A stretch of DNA of 64,000 bases from Streptosporangiaceae bacterium (GCA_025964695.1 JAOPYK010000038.1:1-64000), one strand, 5' to 3'. Counted from the first letter of the stretch, positions 35,819 through 45,071 are shown. The notes: generated from the letters alone by a model not told the origin. Numbers and translations: made by a program.

Positions 35819-36904
35819 ATGACTCAGCTTGTTCCTCCCCCCGCCCCCACTCCCACCGTCCCTGACCACCAGGCCGGCCGGCCGGGTCCGTTCGCACGTG
35901 ACCCGTTCTTCGACAACGCCAAGTTCCTCGCGATCCTGCTCGTCGTGGCAGGTCACGCCATTGAGGGCGTATGGGACGTGCACCTGGCGCACGCGCTCTA
36001 TGTCTTCGTCTACATGTTCCACATGCCGGTGTTCATCGTCATCACCGGCTATTTCTCGCGGAACTTCACCTTCAGCGGTGGTAAGGCGCGCAAACTCATC
36101 ACCAATCTGGGCGTGCCGTACGTCGTCTTCGAGACCGCCTACTCGCTGTTCGACTGGCTGGTGGGCAAGGACCATTTCCGGATCAGCCTGCTCGACCCGT
36201 ACTACCTGACCTGGTTCCTGATGGCACTGTTCCTGTGGCGGCTGTCCACGCCGGTGTGGCAGCAGATCCGGTGGCCGCTGGGAGTGGCCGTGGCGATCTC
36301 ACTGCTGTCCTTCATGGCGGAGCTCTCGGGCCAGCTGGACATGCACCGGGTGTTCGGCCTGGCGCCGTTCTACGTTCTGGGCCTGATGCTGCGGCCTGAG
36401 CACTTCGCGCTGCTGAAGCGGCCGGCGGCTCGCGTTCTGGGGGCCCTCACCCTCGTCGGCGGCCTGGTCGCCACGTTCCTGGTCGACCGCCACATGAACA
36501 CCGAGTGGGTCTACTGGCGGAGCTCACACGCCACGCTGGGCGTCGACAACGTCACCGGCACCCTTATGCGGATGGGCATGCTGGTCGCCTCCACCGTGCT
36601 GGTGGCCGCCTTCCTGGCGGTGGTGCCCGCTCGGCGCACCTGGTTCACCGCGCTCGGCGCCACCACGCTGTACGCCTACCTTCTGCACGGGTTCGTGCCC
36701 AAGCTGATGACCTTCATGGGCTGGTACGACATCCGCTGGCTGCACACGATCCCGGGGACGCTGAGCCTGGTGGCGGGCGGAGTGGTGCTGGCGACCGCGC
36801 TGTGCACCCCACCGGTGCAGCGGACGATGCGGTGGGCCCTGGAGCCTCGGATGACATGGGCCTTCACTCCGCTGCGCCGGCCGGGTACTCACGCCGAACG
36901 GTAA
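35819..36904 (+). CDS. Acyltransferase-3 family membrane protein (first of tandem pair)
   Basis: 361-residue polytopic protein of the acyltransferase-3 type, like fucose 4-O-acetylase relatives. Features: DPFFDNAKFLAILLVVAGHA with the conserved His, FVYMFHMPVFIVITGYFSR and ~10 helices. It probably transfers an acyl group (often acetyl) to a sugar of a surface polymer from the cytoplasmic donor. ATG start; the gene immediately downstream is a paralogue. It follows the LCP gene at 58 nt. Confidence 0.87.
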   Translation: MTQLVPPPAPTPTVPDHQAGRPGPFARDPFFDNAKFLAILLVVAGHAIEGVWDVHLAHALYVFVYMFHMPVFIVITGYFSRNFTFSGGKARKLITNLGVPYVVFETAYSLFDWLVGKDHFRISLLDPYYLTWFLMALFLWRLSTPVWQQIRWPLGVAVAISLLSFMAELSGQLDMHRVFGLAPFYVLGLMLRPEHFALLKRPAARVLGALTLVGGLVATFLVDRHMNTEWVYWRSSHATLGVDNVTGTLMRMGMLVASTVLVAAFLAVVPARRTWFTALGATTLYAYLLHGFVPKLMTFMGWYDIRWLHTIPGTLSLVAGGVVLATALCTPPVQRTMRWALEPRMTWAFTPLRRPGTHAER

Positions 36905-37011
36905 TCACATCTCAATACAAATAGCCCCATTCTTCGGACTCGTACTCGGTATCGTCACCACCTGTGGCCCCAACGGCCGTCCAATCCCCCAAACGGAGCC
37001 CACGTACCAAC

Positions 37012-38091
37012 ATGTCCGATACGAAGCAGGTGCCGACGGCGCCGGCTGCGCCGACGACCGAAACGGCCCCGGTCCGGCAGCGGGACGCCTATTTCGACAA
37101 CGCCAAGTTCCTCGCGATCACCCTGGTCGTGCTGGGGCATGTGTGGGGCCAGTTCTACAAGCACGACGAGTACATCCGGGCCGCCTACACCTTCGTGTAC
37201 GCCTTCCACATGCCGCTTTTCGTCTTCACCACGGGCTACTTCTCCAGGAGCTTCTCCCGGTCGACCGATAAGGTCCGCACGCTGATCGGCCAGGTGGTCG
37301 CGCCTTACGTGATCTTCGTGCTGCTCTACCGGGCCGAGACCTGGTGGATCAAGGGGGTGCCGTTCGACCTGAACACGGCCTTCCAGCCGCACTTCCTCAT
37401 GTGGTTCCTGCTGGCCCTGTTGGGCTGGCGGCTGGCGGCGCCGCTGTGGCCGCATCTGCGGCATCCGTTCGCGGTGGCCGTCGCCGTCGCGCTGGTGGCC
37501 GGCAGCAGCCGGGTGATGCTGGACGGCACCACGGGCCGGATGATGACCCTGCTGCCGTTCTTCGTGCTCGGGCTGACCATCCGGCCCGAGCGGCTCGCGG
37601 TGCTGCGCCGCCCGGCCGCCCGCTGGTACGGCGCGGCGGTGCTGGCCGTGGGACTCGGGGGCGCGCTCGTGGTGGCCCATCGCTTCCACCGGCACCCGTT
37701 CGACATGCGCTGGTTGTGGTGGACCGACGGATACCAGACGATGCACGTGGCGCCCCTCACCGGCATGGCGGTCCGGTCAGGAATGATCCTGGTCGGCCTG
37801 GTGCTGGCGGCGGCCTTCCTCGCGGTGGTGCCGCGTGGGCGCACCTGGTTCACCTGGCTGGGCACCGGGACGATGTACGTTTTCCTCTTGCACGGGCTCA
37901 TTCTGAAGGCGTTCGACTACCTGGGTCTGCTGACTGCCCGGGCGCTCGTGACCCCGATAGGTATCGTCGCCCTGACACTACTCTCCGTAGCGGCTACTAT
38001 CGTGCTGGCCACCGAGCCGGTCCGGCGCGCCACCCGATGGGCCATCGAACCCAATGTCTCCTGGCTCCTGCGCAGGAGCGACGATCGATGA
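37012..38091 (+). CDS. Acyltransferase-3 family membrane protein (second of tandem pair)
   Basis: 359-residue paralogue of the preceding protein, same family. The matching segments are DAYFDNAKFLAITLVVLGHV, FVYAFHMPLFVFTTGYFSR and WFLLALLGWRLAAPLW. The divergent central loops suggest different acceptor positions. ATG 37012 (MSDTKQVPTA) is preferred over GTG 36964, which adds 16 residues. Its neighbour downstream is the first TagF-like fusion, so it may act on that polymer. Confidence 0.87.
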   Translation: MSDTKQVPTAPAAPTTETAPVRQRDAYFDNAKFLAITLVVLGHVWGQFYKHDEYIRAAYTFVYAFHMPLFVFTTGYFSRSFSRSTDKVRTLIGQVVAPYVIFVLLYRAETWWIKGVPFDLNTAFQPHFLMWFLLALLGWRLAAPLWPHLRHPFAVAVAVALVAGSSRVMLDGTTGRMMTLLPFFVLGLTIRPERLAVLRRPAARWYGAAVLAVGLGGALVVAHRFHRHPFDMRWLWWTDGYQTMHVAPLTGMAVRSGMILVGLVLAAAFLAVVPRGRTWFTWLGTGTMYVFLLHGLILKAFDYLGLLTARALVTPIGIVALTLLSVAATIVLATEPVRRATRWAIEPNVSWLLRRSDDR

Positions 38092-38154
38092 GCCCACCTG
38101 GCAGAAGAGCTCGAGCCCCGACCTGGCGAGACCACGTTCGACAGTCCGGCCGCG

Positions 38155-38178
38155 GGAACACCGCCCGCTATAATCGTC
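38155..38178 (+). promoter_or_regulatory. Candidate promoter upstream of first GT2::TagF-like gene
   Basis: An exact TATAAT (38169-38174) stands in the 120-nt gap before the gene; a GGAAC (38155-38159) 15 bases upstream of CGTC also resembles an envelope-stress (ECF) sigma promoter. No good TTGACA at the right spacing. Transcription start would be ~30 bases before ATG 38212. Confidence 0.4.
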
Positions 38179-38211
38179 AACCACTCTCTAGCAGGTCATA
38201 GGTTCTTCTGA

Positions 38212-40398
38212 ATGAGCGCGAATCCGGTTTCACTGAGCGTCATCGTCCCCGTACACGGAGTCCAGGGCTACCTGAGGCAGTGTCTCGACTCCATTCTGAA
38301 CCCGGGATGCCCACATCTTGAGGTCATCGCGGTGAACGATTGCTCTCCAGATGGTTGCGGGAAGATTCTCGACGAGTACGCGGAACGTGACCCTCGCGTC
38401 CGGGTGTTCCATCTCGAGAAGAACGTCGGTCTGGGTGAAGCGCGCAACTTCGGCCTGGACAAGGCCACCGGCGACTACGTGTGGTTCTTCGACAGCGACG
38501 ACTACGCCACCGAGGGCGCGGTGCAGGCCGTCCACGACCGACTCGACGAGGCGCGTCCGGACGTGCTCATCTTCGACTATGCGCGCGGCTACTGGCACGG
38601 CAAGGTGCAGCGGAGCGTCATCAACCACCTGTTCCGCGAGCCGCCGGCGCCCGACGTCTTCACCCTCGCCGAGCGGCCCAGCGTGCTGCAGCTGATGATG
38701 ACGGCGTGGAACAAGGCGATCCGCCGGCAGTACCTGCTGGACCTCGGGCTCCGCTTCAGCAGCGGGTTCTACGAGGACCTGAACGTCACCTACCCGATCC
38801 TGATGGCCGCGGAGAGACTGAGCCTGCTGGACCGGAACTGCTACGTCTACCGCCAGCGGCGGCGCGGCGCGATCACGCGGACCGCGGGCAAGAAGCACTT
38901 CGACGCCTTCCAGCAGTACGAGCGCGTCTTCGCGTTCATGGACGCCCACCCGAGCACCGCCGAGTACCGGCCGGTCATGTTCGACCGGATGATGTGGCAC
39001 CTGCTGGTCATCCTGGAACGCGGTGACCGGGTTCATGGCAAGGACGAGCCCGCGTTCTTCAGCGGCATGTCGGAGATCTACCGCAGGTTCCTGCCCGCCG
39101 GCCACGAGCCGCCCGCCGAGCCCGCCAACCTGGGCCGCAAGTACCGGCTGATCGAGAAGAACGCCTACGGCACCTTCACCCGGCTCCGGCGGCTGAGCGC
39201 GCAGCGGACCAAGGTGCGCAAGCGGGTCAACAGCGCCAAGCGGCGCGTGCTGTCGTTGCGCAAGCTGACCAAGGGCAAGGGCCGGGGCCTCTACTACCGG
39301 CTGCAGCGGCGCAGCCCGATCGACCAGAACCTCGCCGTCTACGGGGCGTACTGGTACCGCGGCTATGCCTGCAACCCGGCGGCCATCTACGAGAAGGCCG
39401 CCGAGCTGGCCCCGCATATCCGGGGGGTCTGGGTGGTCAAGCCCGGCGCCGCGAAGAAGATGCCCGAGGGCGTCGACTACGTGGTCGTCGGGTCCAAGCA
39501 GTACGTCCGGGCGCTGGCCAGGGCGAAGTACTTCGTCAACAACGTGAACTTCCCCGACGACGTGGTCAAGCGCAAGGGCACCGTGCACCTCATGACCCAG
39601 CACGGCACGCCGCTGAAGAAGATGGGCCTCGACCAGATGGACTCTCCGGTCGGCGCCAACGACATGGACTTCCGCAAGCTGATCGAGCGCTCCGACCGGT
39701 GGGACTTCCTGCTGTCCTCCAACCCGCTCTCGACGGAGGCGTGGGACCGCGGCTTCCCCTGCCGTTACGAGATGCTGGAGATCGGCTACCCGCGCAACGA
39801 CCGCTTCTTCCGGGTCACCGCCGAGGAGGTCGCCCGGCTGCGTGCCGAGCTCGGCATCCCCGAGGGCAAGAAGACGATCCTCTACACGCCCACGCACCGC
39901 GACTACATGAGGAACTTCACGCCGCAGTTCGACATCTCGCGTTTCATGCGACGGCTGGGCCCTGAGTACGTGCTGCTGCTCCGCGCGCACTACTACTACA
40001 AGGTCGGCCAGCCCCAGTGGACGGATGAGCAGGTGATAGACGTTTCGGACTACCAGACCGTCGAAGATCTGTGTATCGCCTCGGACGCCCTGCTCACTGA
40101 CTACTCTTCGATTATGTTCGACTACGCGAACCTGGATCGGCCCATCGTCATCTACGCCAACGACTGGGACACCTACGTTCGTACCCGCGGAGTCAACTTC
40201 GACCTCACGGCGATGCCACCCGGTGTGGTCGCGACCACCGAGGACGAGCTGGCGGAGGCGTTCCGGTCCGGTGCCGCCTGGGGGGACACCGCGGCCAAGG
40301 ACCGGGCGGAGTTCCGGACCCGATTCTGTTCCTTCGATGACGGCCATGCCGCCGAGCGTGCCGTTCGCCGGGTCTTCCTCGGCGAGAAGCTGAAGTAG
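38212..40398 (+). CDS. GT2::CDP-glycerol glycerophosphotransferase-like fusion (728 aa)
   Basis: Two-domain surface-polymer enzyme. Residues ~1-240 form a GT2 domain (SLSVIVPVHGVQGYL, AVNDCSPDGCGK, WFFDSDD), then a basic linker, then a TagF/TarF-type polyglycerol/ribitol-phosphate transferase from ~370. In the latter, HGTPLKKMG is near 464, GYPRND near 525, YTPTHRD follows, and the conserved DYSSIMFDY is near 630. It may add the first sugar and then build poly(polyol-phosphate). The lone start ATG has only a weak AGG upstream. It is followed eight bases later by a larger relative. Confidence 0.88.
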   Translation: MSANPVSLSVIVPVHGVQGYLRQCLDSILNPGCPHLEVIAVNDCSPDGCGKILDEYAERDPRVRVFHLEKNVGLGEARNFGLDKATGDYVWFFDSDDYATEGAVQAVHDRLDEARPDVLIFDYARGYWHGKVQRSVINHLFREPPAPDVFTLAERPSVLQLMMTAWNKAIRRQYLLDLGLRFSSGFYEDLNVTYPILMAAERLSLLDRNCYVYRQRRRGAITRTAGKKHFDAFQQYERVFAFMDAHPSTAEYRPVMFDRMMWHLLVILERGDRVHGKDEPAFFSGMSEIYRRFLPAGHEPPAEPANLGRKYRLIEKNAYGTFTRLRRLSAQRTKVRKRVNSAKRRVLSLRKLTKGKGRGLYYRLQRRSPIDQNLAVYGAYWYRGYACNPAAIYEKAAELAPHIRGVWVVKPGAAKKMPEGVDYVVVGSKQYVRALARAKYFVNNVNFPDDVVKRKGTVHLMTQHGTPLKKMGLDQMDSPVGANDMDFRKLIERSDRWDFLLSSNPLSTEAWDRGFPCRYEMLEIGYPRNDRFFRVTAEEVARLRAELGIPEGKKTILYTPTHRDYMRNFTPQFDISRFMRRLGPEYVLLLRAHYYYKVGQPQWTDEQVIDVSDYQTVEDLCIASDALLTDYSSIMFDYANLDRPIVIYANDWDTYVRTRGVNFDLTAMPPGVVATTEDELAEAFRSGAAWGDTAAKDRAEFRTRFCSFDDGHAAERAVRRVFLGEKLK

Positions 40399-40405
40399 GG
40401 GGATT

Positions 40406-43400
40406 GTGACAACCGCTCGGATCAGCGTCGTCGTCCTGACCCACGGCGCCGGGTCTTACCTGCGAAACTGCCTCGCGTCCATCGCCAAGCAGTCGCACCC
40501 CGAGGTCGAGGTGCTCGTCGTCGACGACGGAACCGGAGCCGTCCCGGAGGAGGACGGTTTCCGGCTGGTCCGAGCGGGTGCCCCCAGCCGGGGCACCGCG
40601 CGCAACCTGGGAGCGGCGGCCGCCACCGGCGACTACCTGATGTTCCTCGACGGCGACGACATCCTCGTCTCCGGGGCGCTGACCGCCCTGGCAGGGGCGC
40701 TGGACGGCGGCGATGCCGACTTCGCGGTCGGAAACGTACGCCTGCCGGCCGACGTCACCAGGCGCTCCCGCGAAAGCGCGGAGCCCGAGCGGCGGGAGAT
40801 CCGCGCTCGCCGGGAGCTGTTCTCCCGTCCCCGGCCGGACGCGCACGTCACCCGGCACGAGGCGCTGCTGGACGACCGGCATGTGTCGAACCGGCTCTTC
40901 CGGCGGTCCTTCTGGAAGGACCAGCGGCTGGAGTTCCCCGACGGGGATCGCCATGAGGACCTCGCCGTGGCGGTGCAGTCACATTTCCTGGCGTCGTCGG
41001 TGCACGTCATCCCGCACCGGATCGTACGGCGTCGCTCCGTGCTGCCCGAGCTGACCAGCGCCGCGAAGGACGTGGCCGACGGGTTCGCCGCGGTCGAGGC
41101 CGTACTGAACCGGCTCGAGGGCAGCTGGCGGGCCAAGGACCGGCGGCGGTTCCTGGAGACGGTGCTGGACCGGGAGCTGCGCGTCTTCCTCGACTCGTTG
41201 CCGGACGCCGACGACGAGGAACGGGCCGGCATCCTCGAGCAGGCGGCCGGGTTCGTCGACGGCCTCGACCCGAAGGCCTTCGACCGGCTACCGGCGCTGA
41301 CCCGGCTGAAATGGCATCTCGCCCACCGCCGGCTCAAGAGCGAGCTGGTCAAGGTCGTGCGGTACGAACGCGGGAAGATCGCCCCGTCGATCGTGCGCAG
41401 CCCGCTGCGCCGCTACGTCGTCTATCCGTACTGGAAGGACGACAAGCTGCAGATCCCCCAGCGCCTCTACTTGGCCCGGGACGAGGTCTCACTGCGCACC
41501 CGGGTGCACGAGGTCCGCTGGGAGGACGGGCGGCTGCGGGTCAGCGGCGAGGCTTACATCAACTCCGTCAACGCCAGCCGCAAATGGACCTCCATCAAGG
41601 GCATCACGCTGCGGCACGGCAAGCGCCGCATCTCCGTGCTGGCCACCCAGACCCACAAGCCCGGCAAGACCTCGGGTGCGTGGACCGGGTTCACCTTCAC
41701 CGTCGACCCGAAGCGGCTGCGCCGCCGGGGCCGCTGGAGCGACGCCGGCTGGAAGGTGCACGCGGCGGTGTTCAACTCCGGCGTGTACCGAAAGGCCGCG
41801 CTGCGCGGCGGCATCTCCGGTAGCGGCGCCAACCCGCCGTACCACTACGTCTCCAAGGACGTACGGATCGTGCCGAAGATCGTGAACGGCGAGTTCCGGG
41901 TCCGCGTCGAGACCGTACGGGCCCTCGCGACCGCGCTGGACTGGTCCGGTGACACGCTCACCGTGTCCGGGACCGCGCGGGAGAAGGCACCGAGCGCGCT
42001 GCGCCTCAACCGCGGCGACCGGGTCGTGTCGGTTCCGGTCTCGGTGTCCGGCCGCGAGTTCAGCGCCTCCATCCAGCTCGGAGAGCTGGCCAACAACGCC
42101 GGTGTCGTCGAGTGCAAGGGACGAGGTGCCGACGACACCAGTCACTGGTGTCTGACCGCGGTCATCTCGGGTGAGTCCGTGCCCCTCGTGCTGGCCGAGG
42201 ACGTGGCCGATGCCGGGCAGCTCAGCGGCACGCAGGAGGCGGTGGCCGAACGCGGCTCCGGCGGCTATCTGCAACTGAGCGTGCGGACCGCCCGGCTGCT
42301 CGTCACCGGCTGCTCATGGCAGCCGGACGGCACGCTGGTCCTCACCGGCAGGCATCCGGTCTTCGCCGACGGGGAGATGCTGCTGCGCAGCCAGGGCAGG
42401 CGGCAGGAGTACGTCTACGGTCTGGTCCGTTCCGGTGCCGAGATGCGAGCCGAGATCCCGGTGGCGGCCGTACCGACACTGGCGGGCGTTCTTCCGCTCA
42501 GGCAGGGCAAATGGAACGTTCTGTACCGTCCGGCCGGTCTGGACCAGCACCGCGCGCTCGCCGTCTCGATCGCGCCGGAGGTGGCGGCCGAGCTGCCCGC
42601 GTCCGTCGAGAAGGCCCTGCGTTCCTACACCCTGGAGAACCAGCAGGGGCAGCTGGTCGTCGCGGTGACCTCGGATCTGCGCGCCGAGGAGGTGGGCGCC
42701 GGCACCAAGCTGCGTGAGGAGGCCCGCCGTCAGGTCGCCAAGACGGGGCTGCGCGACGCGGTGCTCTTCTCCTGCTTCAACGGACGCCAGTACTCCGACA
42801 GCACCCGGGCCGTCCACGAGGAGCTGGTGCGGCGGGGCAGCGGCCTGGAGCAGCTGTGGGTGGTCAACGACGGCCAGGTGGAACTGCCCGGCACGCTCCA
42901 AGCCGTACGGCTGAACAGCAAGGAGTGGCACGAGGCGGTTGCGAGCTCCCGTTACATCGTCTCCAACCATCGTCTCGGTGACTGGTTCCAGCGCCATCCC
43001 GACCAGGTGGTGCTGCAGACCTGGCATGGCACCCCGCTGAAGAAGCTGGGCAGCGATGTCAAAGAGGTCCACTTCGCCTACGCGCCCGGGATGAAGAAGG
43101 CACTGCAGTCCGCCAAGTCCGGCCCTAAGACTCCCACGCTGCCGGAGTGGAGCTACCTGATCTCCCCCAACGCGTTCAGTACCGAGATCTTCCGGCGGGC
43201 GTTCAGCTTCAAGGGCGAGATCATCGAGGCGGGCTACCCGCGCAACGACGTGATGTACAGCCCGGAGGCCGCCTCGATCGCGGCGTCCGTACGCGCCCGG
43301 GTCGGGATTCCCGCCGGCAAGAAGGTCGTGATGTACGCTCCGACCTGGCGGGACGACCAGTTCTACGGCCGGGGCCGCTACAAGGCCGACTGGCGCATCG

Positions 43401-43852
43401 ATCTCGACCACTTCGCCGAGGCGCTCGGGGACGATCATGTGCTGCTCGTCCGGCTGCACCCCAACGTGGTGGACGGCGCACCCGAGCATCCGCTGGTCTA
43501 CGACGTGTCGGCCTATCCGGACATCTCCGAGCTCTACCTGGTCACCGATGTCATGGTCAGTGATTACTCATCGGTCATGTTCGACTTCGCCAACACCGGG
43601 CGGCCGATGCTGTTCTTCACCTACGACTTGGCGCACTACCGGGACAAACTGCGCGGCTTCTACTTCGACTTCGAGGCCGAAGCCCCCGGGCCGCTGCTGG
43701 AGTCCTCCAGCGACCTCATCGACGCGTTGCGGTCGGTGGACTCGATCTCCGAGTCCTATGCCAAGGCGTACGCGGCCTTCACCGGACGGTTCTGCTCGCT
43801 GGAGGACGGAAAGGCCGCCGCCCGCGTCGTCGACCGTGTCTTCCACGGCTGA
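40406..43852 (+). CDS. GT2::TagF-like fusion with large central domain (1148 aa)
   Basis: Longer relative of the preceding protein. GTG start at 40406 preceded by AGGGGGA. The GT2 domain (~1-230) has ISVVVLTHGAGSYLRNCL, VLVVDDG and MFLDGDD. The C-terminal ~360 residues are the CDP-glycerol glycerophosphotransferase-like domain: HGTPLKKLG near 874, GYPRND near 943, YAPTWRD, and SDYSSVMFDFAN near 1053. In between, ~330-790, lies a long beta-rich region of repeated ~90-residue units, not seen in the 728-residue protein. Likely a polymerase of a long-chain wall polymer; polyol identity is unknown. Confidence 0.87.
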   Translation: MTTARISVVVLTHGAGSYLRNCLASIAKQSHPEVEVLVVDDGTGAVPEEDGFRLVRAGAPSRGTARNLGAAAATGDYLMFLDGDDILVSGALTALAGALDGGDADFAVGNVRLPADVTRRSRESAEPERREIRARRELFSRPRPDAHVTRHEALLDDRHVSNRLFRRSFWKDQRLEFPDGDRHEDLAVAVQSHFLASSVHVIPHRIVRRRSVLPELTSAAKDVADGFAAVEAVLNRLEGSWRAKDRRRFLETVLDRELRVFLDSLPDADDEERAGILEQAAGFVDGLDPKAFDRLPALTRLKWHLAHRRLKSELVKVVRYERGKIAPSIVRSPLRRYVVYPYWKDDKLQIPQRLYLARDEVSLRTRVHEVRWEDGRLRVSGEAYINSVNASRKWTSIKGITLRHGKRRISVLATQTHKPGKTSGAWTGFTFTVDPKRLRRRGRWSDAGWKVHAAVFNSGVYRKAALRGGISGSGANPPYHYVSKDVRIVPKIVNGEFRVRVETVRALATALDWSGDTLTVSGTAREKAPSALRLNRGDRVVSVPVSVSGREFSASIQLGELANNAGVVECKGRGADDTSHWCLTAVISGESVPLVLAEDVADAGQLSGTQEAVAERGSGGYLQLSVRTARLLVTGCSWQPDGTLVLTGRHPVFADGEMLLRSQGRRQEYVYGLVRSGAEMRAEIPVAAVPTLAGVLPLRQGKWNVLYRPAGLDQHRALAVSIAPEVAAELPASVEKALRSYTLENQQGQLVVAVTSDLRAEEVGAGTKLREEARRQVAKTGLRDAVLFSCFNGRQYSDSTRAVHEELVRRGSGLEQLWVVNDGQVELPGTLQAVRLNSKEWHEAVASSRYIVSNHRLGDWFQRHPDQVVLQTWHGTPLKKLGSDVKEVHFAYAPGMKKALQSAKSGPKTPTLPEWSYLISPNAFSTEIFRRAFSFKGEIIEAGYPRNDVMYSPEAASIAASVRARVGIPAGKKVVMYAPTWRDDQFYGRGRYKADWRIDLDHFAEALGDDHVLLVRLHPNVVDGAPEHPLVYDVSAYPDISELYLVTDVMVSDYSSVMFDFANTGRPMLFFTYDLAHYRDKLRGFYFDFEAEAPGPLLESSSDLIDALRSVDSISESYAKAYAAFTGRFCSLEDGKAAARVVDRVFHG

Positions 43853-43879
43853 TCGCACGGGCGCTGACTCTGATCCAAC

Positions 43880-43901
43880 GTGCTCAGATCAACCTGAGCA
43901 C
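43880..43901 (+). terminator. Stem-loop downstream of TagF-like gene
   Basis: GTGCTCAG (43880-43887), a 6-nt loop and CTGAGCAC (43894-43901), 27 nt past the stop. A perfect 8-bp stem, moderate as a terminator. Confidence 0.6.
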
Positions 43902-44014
43902 CCGTCGGGGTCAGGCGGGTGTGGACTCCAGCGCACTTGATCGTTGTTCCTCGCCTGACCGGAAGCCTCGGTACGCTCTGGCCGAAGACCCCCCGACGCT
44001 TCTGGAGCGGACCG

Positions 44015-44536
44015 ATGGATCACGCCACCTATCTGACGGCCCTGCGCGGTCGGCTGGCCGCCGATGGCTGCACGGTGCAGGACACTTCACTCGGCCCGGT
44101 CGCCGCGATCGCCGGCTACCGCGGCAACTTCCTGCCGCAGATGATGTTCTCCAGGATCCATCTCTTCACCGTGGCGGCAGCGGTCCAGGACGTCGGCGCC
44201 TTCGCGGTGGATGACTTCACCCGGCGGGTGGGAGAGTACGGAAGGGCCACCAAGGGCGGGATGCGCGGCGCGCAGAGCGGGATCGCCGCCTTCGCCGTCC
44301 TCGTCGGCGATCGGGTGCATCCCGACGCCGTTCCGGCCGCCACCCGGCCGGCGAAGATCGAGTTCGCGGTCCGGACCCAGCCGGTGGTGGTCGATCTGTC
44401 CGCCGGCGTCGTGCACACCTTCCGCGGCCGGCAGTTCTGGGGATTCGCCCTGAACGGCTTCCTGCGCCGCAAGCTCGCCCTCTATGTCCCGGACCCGGCT
44501 CAGCCGCTGTCCCATCCGCAGGCGCTGGACTCCTGA
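44015..44536 (+). CDS. Conserved protein of unknown function
   Basis: 173 residues from ATG 44015 (MDHATYLTALRGRLAADG), with GGAG eight bases upstream; a longer frame begins at 43919. There is no signal peptide or membrane helix. Segments such as FTVAAAVQDVGAFAVDDFTRRV and VDLSAGVVHTFRGRQFWGF give a mixed alpha/beta protein. Homologues seem to exist in other actinomycetes as short proteins, but I cannot name a domain. Function unknown. Confidence 0.7.
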   Translation: MDHATYLTALRGRLAADGCTVQDTSLGPVAAIAGYRGNFLPQMMFSRIHLFTVAAAVQDVGAFAVDDFTRRVGEYGRATKGGMRGAQSGIAAFAVLVGDRVHPDAVPAATRPAKIEFAVRTQPVVVDLSAGVVHTFRGRQFWGFALNGFLRRKLALYVPDPAQPLSHPQALDS

Positions 44537-44577
44537 CCGCCTAGATCGTCAGTGGGTCCGTCCCACCTGGCCGGGCG

Positions 44578-44787
44578 TCAGTCGCCCTTGGCGGCGCGCA
44601 TCCGCTCGGAATTCCAGTAGGTCTCGACGTCGTGCGGGCTCTCCGTCACCTGGTGCACGACGGAGCCGCTGGGGCCACCGGGGCCGGGCCGGTCGTCCGG
44701 CCCCACCGACGAGGCGATGGCGACGGTCACTCCGGCGGCGAGCAGGGCTCCCACCACGGACACGAGGACGATCAAGCGTCGATTCAT
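44578..44787 (-). CDS. Short secreted-protein leader, possibly truncated peptidase
   Basis: 69 residues beginning MNRRLIVLVSVVGALLAAG, a typical signal peptide, then a Gly/Pro/Asp stretch and a C-terminal YWNSERMRAA. That ending resembles the YWTPERM motif found just before the catalytic domain in secreted trypsin-like peptidases of actinomycetes; here the frame stops three residues later. It may be a small secreted protein or the remnant of a longer gene lost at its 3' end. It borders a gene fragment (44798-44953), so this zone looks rearranged. Confidence 0.5.
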   Translation of the reverse strand: MNRRLIVLVSVVGALLAAGVTVAIASSVGPDDRPGPGGPSGSVVHQVTESPHDVETYWNSERMRAAKGD

Positions 44788-44797
44788 CGTGCGGCCA

Positions 44798-44953
44798 TCA
44801 AAGTACGGCGGAGAGTTCCGCGTCAACGGGGGCCGGGTCGGCGGCCTGCGCCGACTGCCGGATGACCGCCAGGCCGGCGGCGAGCACGGCGAAGACCAGG
44901 GCGGGCAGCACGTACCGGTAGTCGAAGTCGGCGGTGGCCGCCGGGATCACCGA
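44798..44953 (-). pseudogene. C-terminal fragment of a membrane glycosyltransferase
   Basis: The minus-strand frame reads SVIPAATADFDYRYVLPAL, then a last hydrophobic helix and a short polar tail, ending at a stop. The two intact paralogues at 47.1 and 48.6 kb contain LVIPAATADFDYRYMLPAL and LVIPAATADFDYRYILPAV at their own C-termini. Nucleotide similarity with those genes begins abruptly at about 44953. The rest of the gene is missing; an upstream frame to 45121 has no similarity. It is the trace of a third copy of the tandem family. Confidence 0.8.
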
Positions 44954-45016
44954 GCGCCGAGTCCGATCGGCTCGCGAATTTCGGGCATTCGGCTTCACCC
45001 GGCCGCCGCAGCCCTT

Positions 45017-45033
45017 AGGATCTTCGAGATCCT
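45017..45033. promoter_or_regulatory. Perfect dyad before PIG-L gene
   Basis: AGGATCT-TCG-AGATCCT, a 17-bp palindrome about 40-80 bases upstream of the start region of the PIG-L gene. A possible operator; nothing identifies a regulator. Confidence 0.3.
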
Positions 45034-45071
45034 CTCGATTTAGGGTATCGGCGACATAACGGGGGCCTTCA

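Noticed and set aside
37973-38100. Extra small genes in the 3' end of the second acyltransferase
   Set aside because: The short minus-strand frames lie antisense to its last helix and lack ribosome-binding sites.
38230-40347. 705-codon minus-strand frame opposite the first TagF-like fusion
   Set aside because: Antisense to an unambiguous two-domain enzyme; no domain of its own.
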